A DNA stretch of 64,000 bases from Planctomycetota bacterium (lineage in GTDB: Bacteria > Planctomycetota > Uabimicrobiia > Uabimicrobiales > Uabimicrobiaceae), in the NCBI GenBank assembly GCA_029260735.1, contig JAJDCR010000063.1:48815-112814 (forward strand). Direction: 5' to 3'. The notes below the pieces were generated by a model that searched no databases, was not told the origin of the DNA, and saw only the letters and a list, made by a program, of their open reading frames with translations. Of this stretch, positions 60,967 to 64,000 are shown in pieces; the stretch's first letter is position 1; each line of letters starts with the position of its first letter. A program made the position numbers and the translations under genes.

Positions 60967-61776
60967 ATGAATAAACGAATAGGAATGTTATTTACTTTGG
61001 TGCTGCTTGTTTCGATGACCACCGTACATGCTGACTTAATAGCTATAAGATCTGGTGGGGGCTCTTCTTCGTCGCTTTTTCAACTGGATGAATCGACAGG
61101 GGCGGCAACTCTTCTTACTAATGTTAACGGGGCCAATGATCTTGGACAAATAGCAGGTTTAACTTTTTTAGGTGGTGAACTTTTTGCTTCTGATATTTTT
61201 GGGGATAACAATTTACGAACAGGTTCGATAAACACAAACACGGGTCTTTTTACGGGGATTAGCGACCAAGATGGCTCCATAAATTGGCATTCTTTAGCCG
61301 CTGATGAGCAAGCAGGAATTTTGTATGCGGTTGAGTCAGGCAGTAATGTGCTAAAATCCCTAACTCCGCAAGGGGCAACAACTACTATTGGCAGTGGATT
61401 AGGGGTGAATATGGCAGGTCTAGCATTTGATGATGGCAATGGAATTTTGTATGGATTAGGACAAGACAGAGGTCTTTATACCATAGATACAACCCTAGGA
61501 ACAAAATCTTTAGTTGGAGTAGCCATTAGCCTTTCTTCATCCGGTAATCAAAATTCGCGTGGACTAGCTTATGACGAAAACACAGACACTCTTTATGTCT
61601 CTGATACCAATGGTCTTTTTTCTCTTAATGTAAATAATGGTAGTGCTACTTTTATTGGTAGTCATAACCAAGGTTTTTTGGATGGACTTGCTTTTTTGGA
61701 TACATCTATACCTGAGCCAAGTACTTATTTTCTTTTATTTCTAGCATTGGGAGTTTTTACTGTAAAGAAAAGGTGA
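60967..61776 (+). CDS. PEP-CTERM exported beta-propeller-like protein
   Basis: 269 residues. TTTAGGAGA precedes the ATG; signal peptide to about residue 22 (TTVHADLI). The body repeats a propeller-like pattern: LFQLDESTGAATLLTNV, LRTGSINTNTGLFTGI, GLYTIDTTLGTKSLVGV and LFSLNVNNGSATFIGSH, about 45 residues apart, with GLAYDENTDTLYVSD blocks between. This resembles the DUF4394/6-blade type. Ends SIPEPSTYFLLFLALGVFTVKKR, a clear PEP-CTERM signal. Repeat copy B lies just upstream and a terminator follows at 61853. Confidence 0.85.
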   Translation: MNKRIGMLFTLVLLVSMTTVHADLIAIRSGGGSSSSLFQLDESTGAATLLTNVNGANDLGQIAGLTFLGGELFASDIFGDNNLRTGSINTNTGLFTGISDQDGSINWHSLAADEQAGILYAVESGSNVLKSLTPQGATTTIGSGLGVNMAGLAFDDGNGILYGLGQDRGLYTIDTTLGTKSLVGVAISLSSSGNQNSRGLAYDENTDTLYVSDTNGLFSLNVNNGSATFIGSHNQGFLDGLAFLDTSIPEPSTYFLLFLALGVFTVKKR

Positions 61777-62168
61777 ATTCTAAAAAACGGTGTTATATAT
61801 TGGAGGCACTACCAATAGGTTGACCAGCAGACTAACACTATGATAACTTGATAAAAGAGCGGAGAAAATGAAATGATTTTCTCCGCTCTTTTTTTTCTAC
61901 TCACGAACACTTTGGTTTTAGGAATGATAATCCAGACGTGTTATTATAGCGGGGGAGGAGCGGGGGAATTCCCTTTGAAATGGCATCCTTAGCACCATGA
62001 TTTCATGATAGTGATTTTGGAGCGGGATTGCTAGGGATTTTTATTTCTGAGCTATGTACTTGAGATGATTAGCTAAATGAAAAAGCGACCTTGTCATTAA
62101 TTGATAAGGTCGCTTTTTTTGTTGGATATTAGCTCTTCCTAGTGAGAGATTGTCTTGAAGTAGATCCA
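61777..62168. other. Gap with two terminators and a duplicated block
   Basis: First hairpin: AAAAGAGCGGAGAAAAT (61853) with ATTTTCTCCGCTCTTTT (61876-61892), then T-run, a strong terminator of the PEP-CTERM gene. Second: AAAAAGCGACCTT with AAGGTCGCTTTTT inside the block repeated at 62958-63042. A string at 61996-62037 resembles 57045-57087. Confidence 0.75.
62061..62146. repeat. Direct repeat block 1 (85 bases, with hairpin)
   Basis: TGAGATGATTAGCTAAA, the AAAAGCGACC...GGTCGCTTTT hairpin and TTGGATATTAGCTCTTCCTAGTGAG. Block 2 at 62958-63042 has the same order and sequence with a few changes. The pair flanks the gene at 62169-62846. Confidence 0.9.
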
Positions 62169-62846
62169 TTACACTAGTTGTTTGCGGCGGTAGGTGAAAA
62201 GACTAATAATAGCAATGGAGAATAGAACTACGGAAGAGGCTTCAGGAACGGAATCTAAAAGCTCTACACTTACGTTGTCTACGACAGGACCATAGGCATT
62301 TGTTAGGGATCCCGACTGAAGAGTAACTGTTGTGGAGGTACCAGTCGCGGTGAATTGAAATATAAATGTTGTAAAAGCTTGGGTGTCAAAGTTACTAGAA
62401 GGGGTCGCCGTGAAAGCTTGATTTACGAGTGATCCTGCAGAAACAAAACCACTTAGGGCTATTTGTGCTCCGTTAGGTGCTGCCGCAGCATCGAAAGAAA
62501 TCTCATAAGTTACTCCCAGGATTGTTGGGATGGCCGTTGATATAGAACTAGGAACTGTGTGCTGTAGATCTATAGAATGGATACCATCGGAAGCTGCAAA
62601 GCGTGGAGTTGTTAACCAATCTATACCGTTACCTGGTCCACCAACAGTCCAGCCCACAATGGTTGTATTGCCCACTCCTAGCGACATAAAATCTGAGCCA
62701 TTATTAACAAAAGTACCAAGCTCAAAGCTACCTGCTCCGGCACCATGAGTAGCATCGATGATGTTTGCATAAGCAAACATTGGTAAAACGGAGAATATTA
62801 AAGATATTGCAAGGTAGATATTTTTGCTTGTTTTATATCTGGTCAT
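62169..62846 (-). CDS. Choice-of-anchor-C-like PEP-CTERM exported protein
   Basis: 225 residues, signal peptide ending PMFAYANI. The body (GAGSFELGTFVNNGSDFMSL, TIVGWTVGGPGNGIDWL, GIHSIDLQHTVPSSISTAIP and TVTLQSGSLTNAYGPVVDNVSVEL) is the choice-of-anchor C / DUF642 type beta-sandwich, with GPVVDNVSV the usual last strand. The C-terminus SVPEASSVVLFSIAIISLFTYRRKQ is a variant PEP-CTERM signal (PEA). Likely carbohydrate binding at the surface. The gene is bracketed by two 85-base direct repeats, suggesting it moved or duplicated as a cassette. Confidence 0.82.
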   Translation of the reverse strand: MTRYKTSKNIYLAISLIFSVLPMFAYANIIDATHGAGAGSFELGTFVNNGSDFMSLGVGNTTIVGWTVGGPGNGIDWLTTPRFAASDGIHSIDLQHTVPSSISTAIPTILGVTYEISFDAAAAPNGAQIALSGFVSAGSLVNQAFTATPSSNFDTQAFTTFIFQFTATGTSTTVTLQSGSLTNAYGPVVDNVSVELLDSVPEASSVVLFSIAIISLFTYRRKQLV

Positions 62847-62957
62847 TATTTTAGCCTTTCTCTACGTGTTTTGATTTTACTTTTGAAAGATTTTCGATTT
62901 TAATAGTACCATGAAAATTTAAATTTGTCAAAAAATAACTGGCAAATATTCTAGCAA

Positions 62958-63042
62958 TGAGATGATTAGCTAAACAAAAAAGCGACCTTGTCAACTAATG
63001 ATAAGGTCGCTTTTTTATTGGATATTAGCTCTTCCTAGTGAG
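62958..63042. repeat. Direct repeat block 2 (85 bases, with hairpin)
   Basis: Same as block 1 at 62061-62146. The hairpin arms AAAAAGCGACCTTGTCA and TGATAAGGTCGCTTTTTT make it a terminator on either strand. Confidence 0.9.
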
Positions 63043-63079
63043 TTATGATTCAGTTTTCTGTTTGCTTAAAAAAGTATGT

Positions 63080-63137
63080 TTCGTGGAAATCTTTGCCAGA
63101 CGTCATTTTTCGTGGAAATCTTTGCCAGACGTCATTT
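63080..63137. repeat. 29-base tandem repeat, two copies
   Basis: TTCGTGGAAATCTTTGCCAG followed by ACGTCATTT, twice without gap (63080-63108, 63109-63137). A diverged single copy lies at about 57166. It may be the end of an insertion sequence. Confidence 0.85.
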
Positions 63138-63287
63138 TGGCCAACAAAAATAAAGGATATAGAGTTTTTATGAGAATAAGAGTAAGCGAACAAGGCAAAA
63201 TAGGTGATCTCAAAGAGAAAGTTTCTTTGTGAAGTTCTTTCGAACAAAAAAAGGGCTGAGGAAAGAGCAAAAAAATAGGTAAATTAA

Positions 63288-64000
63288 TACTGGAAAAAGC
63301 AGAATTTTGTGATAAAAGAACAAAGAGTTGCATTTTCGGGAAAAATTGCTGTAGATGAAAAATGGATTAAAGTTGGAAATTGTTGGTGGTACTTATTTGC
63401 TGCTGTTGATTGCCTAACCGGTTATCCGCTTTATACAGCAATATATCCCTCTAATAATGGGCACTATTGCACTTTGTTTTTAGCAAAACTTAAATTTCTA
63501 GGATATTACCCCAAGCTTATTATTACTGATGGCTGGGATGCTTATATTAAATCTATTGAAATCGTTTTTCCCAAAGCAGAGCATTCTCTTTGCCAGTTTC
63601 ATTTACTCCGATCTGTTTACATTAGGGCGCGTAAAGCTAAAATCTTTGATACTAAATTTTCTACAAGCCTTGGAAAAGTTTTTCGTACTCTATATAAAAG
63701 GACTACTCATCGCCGAGTTGAAAATTTAAAGAAATTATTGGAGCCTTCTCTCGTTGATACTGTTCTTTCGGGCCTTTTTAATAAACTGCCTAAAACCATT
63801 AAGGCTGTTGACAGTACTCAGCGTCCCACTACTGCAAACTCTGTTGAGCGTTTCTTTGGAAAATTTGATCACTTCTATCGTTCTAAGGGACCCTTTTGTG
63901 ACATGGAGTCTGCCAACAAACATCTAAATCTTTTTTTGCTTGGGCATCTCTTTGCCATTAAGGCCAATGGAAAACCATGTCCTCTAGAAAGTAATGGTTA
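63288..64000 (+). mobile_element. DDE transposase, partial at window edge
   Basis: Open frame from just after a stop at 63285-63287 to the end of the window, at least 237 codons. IAVDEKWIKVGNCWWYLFAAVD (first Asp), GYYPKLIITDGWDAYI (second Asp) and TTANSVERFFGKFDHFYRSKGPF (Glu) give a DDE triad in a rve-type catalytic fold, with HSLCQFHLLRSV between. The only start in frame before the domain is a GTG at 63309, and the usual N-terminal helix-turn-helix is absent, so the gene is either 5'-truncated or shifted upstream. Family level (IS type) not determined. Confidence 0.83.

Larger units (their letters stand above)
62847..63287. other. Gap with repeat block 2 and tandem units
   Basis: Contains block 2 and a 29-base tandem pair (separate entries). 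From 63140 to 63287 is AT-rich with no convincing frame. It may include the lost N-terminal part of the transposase. Confidence 0.5.

Noticed and set aside
63038..63232. Possible N-terminal part of the transposase
   Set aside because: The frame covers the tandem 29-mer, has no helix-turn-helix pattern and is not in phase with the DDE domain.

Overview
AT-rich bacterial DNA from a Gram-negative organism. It carries lipopolysaccharide-core genes (waaG, waaP), a Na+-NQR respiratory operon, outer-membrane-type lipoproteins and six PEP-CTERM proteins. The combination of Ser/Thr kinases fused to SUMF1 (formylglycine-generating-enzyme-like) domains, a DUF4388 kinase, DUF2203, paired neutral-ceramidase-like proteins, delta-60 repeats and microcompartment vertex proteins suggests the PVC superphylum, most likely a low-GC Planctomycetota or Lentisphaerota-like lineage. 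This is inference from gene content, not a phylogenetic placement. TTG and GTG starts are frequent.

Layout. 1-3.4 kb: end of the nqr operon (nqrD, nqrE, nqrF), then apbE and the small maturation gene nqrM. 3.7-16.7 kb: housekeeping and mixed metabolism (CBS protein, TRIC-like channel, DUF1499 protein, isocitrate-dehydrogenase-like enzyme, two ceramidase-like secreted proteins, MtaD deaminase, TIGR01777 epimerase, MsrB, Nudix hydrolase, large kinase-SUMF1 protein). 17-20.6 kb: delta-60 lipoprotein, ffh, rpsP. 20.6-26.7 kb: SUMF1 membrane protein and a lipopolysaccharide-core block (waaG, an HTH/pseudo-receiver gene, waaP, a double WaaP-like kinase, a GT2). 26.8-29.8 kb: a compact microcompartment operon (three BMC-P vertex proteins, an RpiB-like isomerase, DeoC) behind a clear sigma70 promoter and a long structured leader, closed by a strong terminator. 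A uridine-phosphorylase-like gene follows. Together these fit nucleoside/deoxyribose-phosphate breakdown with acetaldehyde made inside a shell. 30.9-37.7 kb: DUF2203, M4 metalloprotease, a deleted galactosyltransferase remnant, repeats, PEP-CTERM proteins.

37.9-49.2 kb: MATE exporter, a kinase that has lost its catalytic Asp (DUF4388), two more PEP-CTERM proteins, an exported protein made of ten alternating short repeats, a membrane protein, a VOC protein, a gingipain-like C25 protease, and a secreted protein with an S8-propeptide-like domain. 49.4-55.7 kb: a peptide-export cluster in which two small paralogous precursors with an unusual G-x-G leader end flank a C39-peptidase ABC exporter, an HlyD adaptor and a parvulin-type PPIase. 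I regard this as the most interesting locus. 55.8-57.2 kb: a scar-like junction with a C25 gene fragment, a toxin-antitoxin pair and a decayed tRNA-Arg(ACG). 57.2-64 kb: sirtuin, a third kinase-SUMF1 protein, two PEP-CTERM genes set among dispersed repeats, and a DDE transposase running off the end of the window.

Recurring themes are pseudo-enzymes in signalling (a kinase without the catalytic Asp, a receiver without the phospho-Asp), SUMF1 domains attached to kinases, and PEP-CTERM genes sitting next to repeats. All calls are by eye from sequence. No database search was run.
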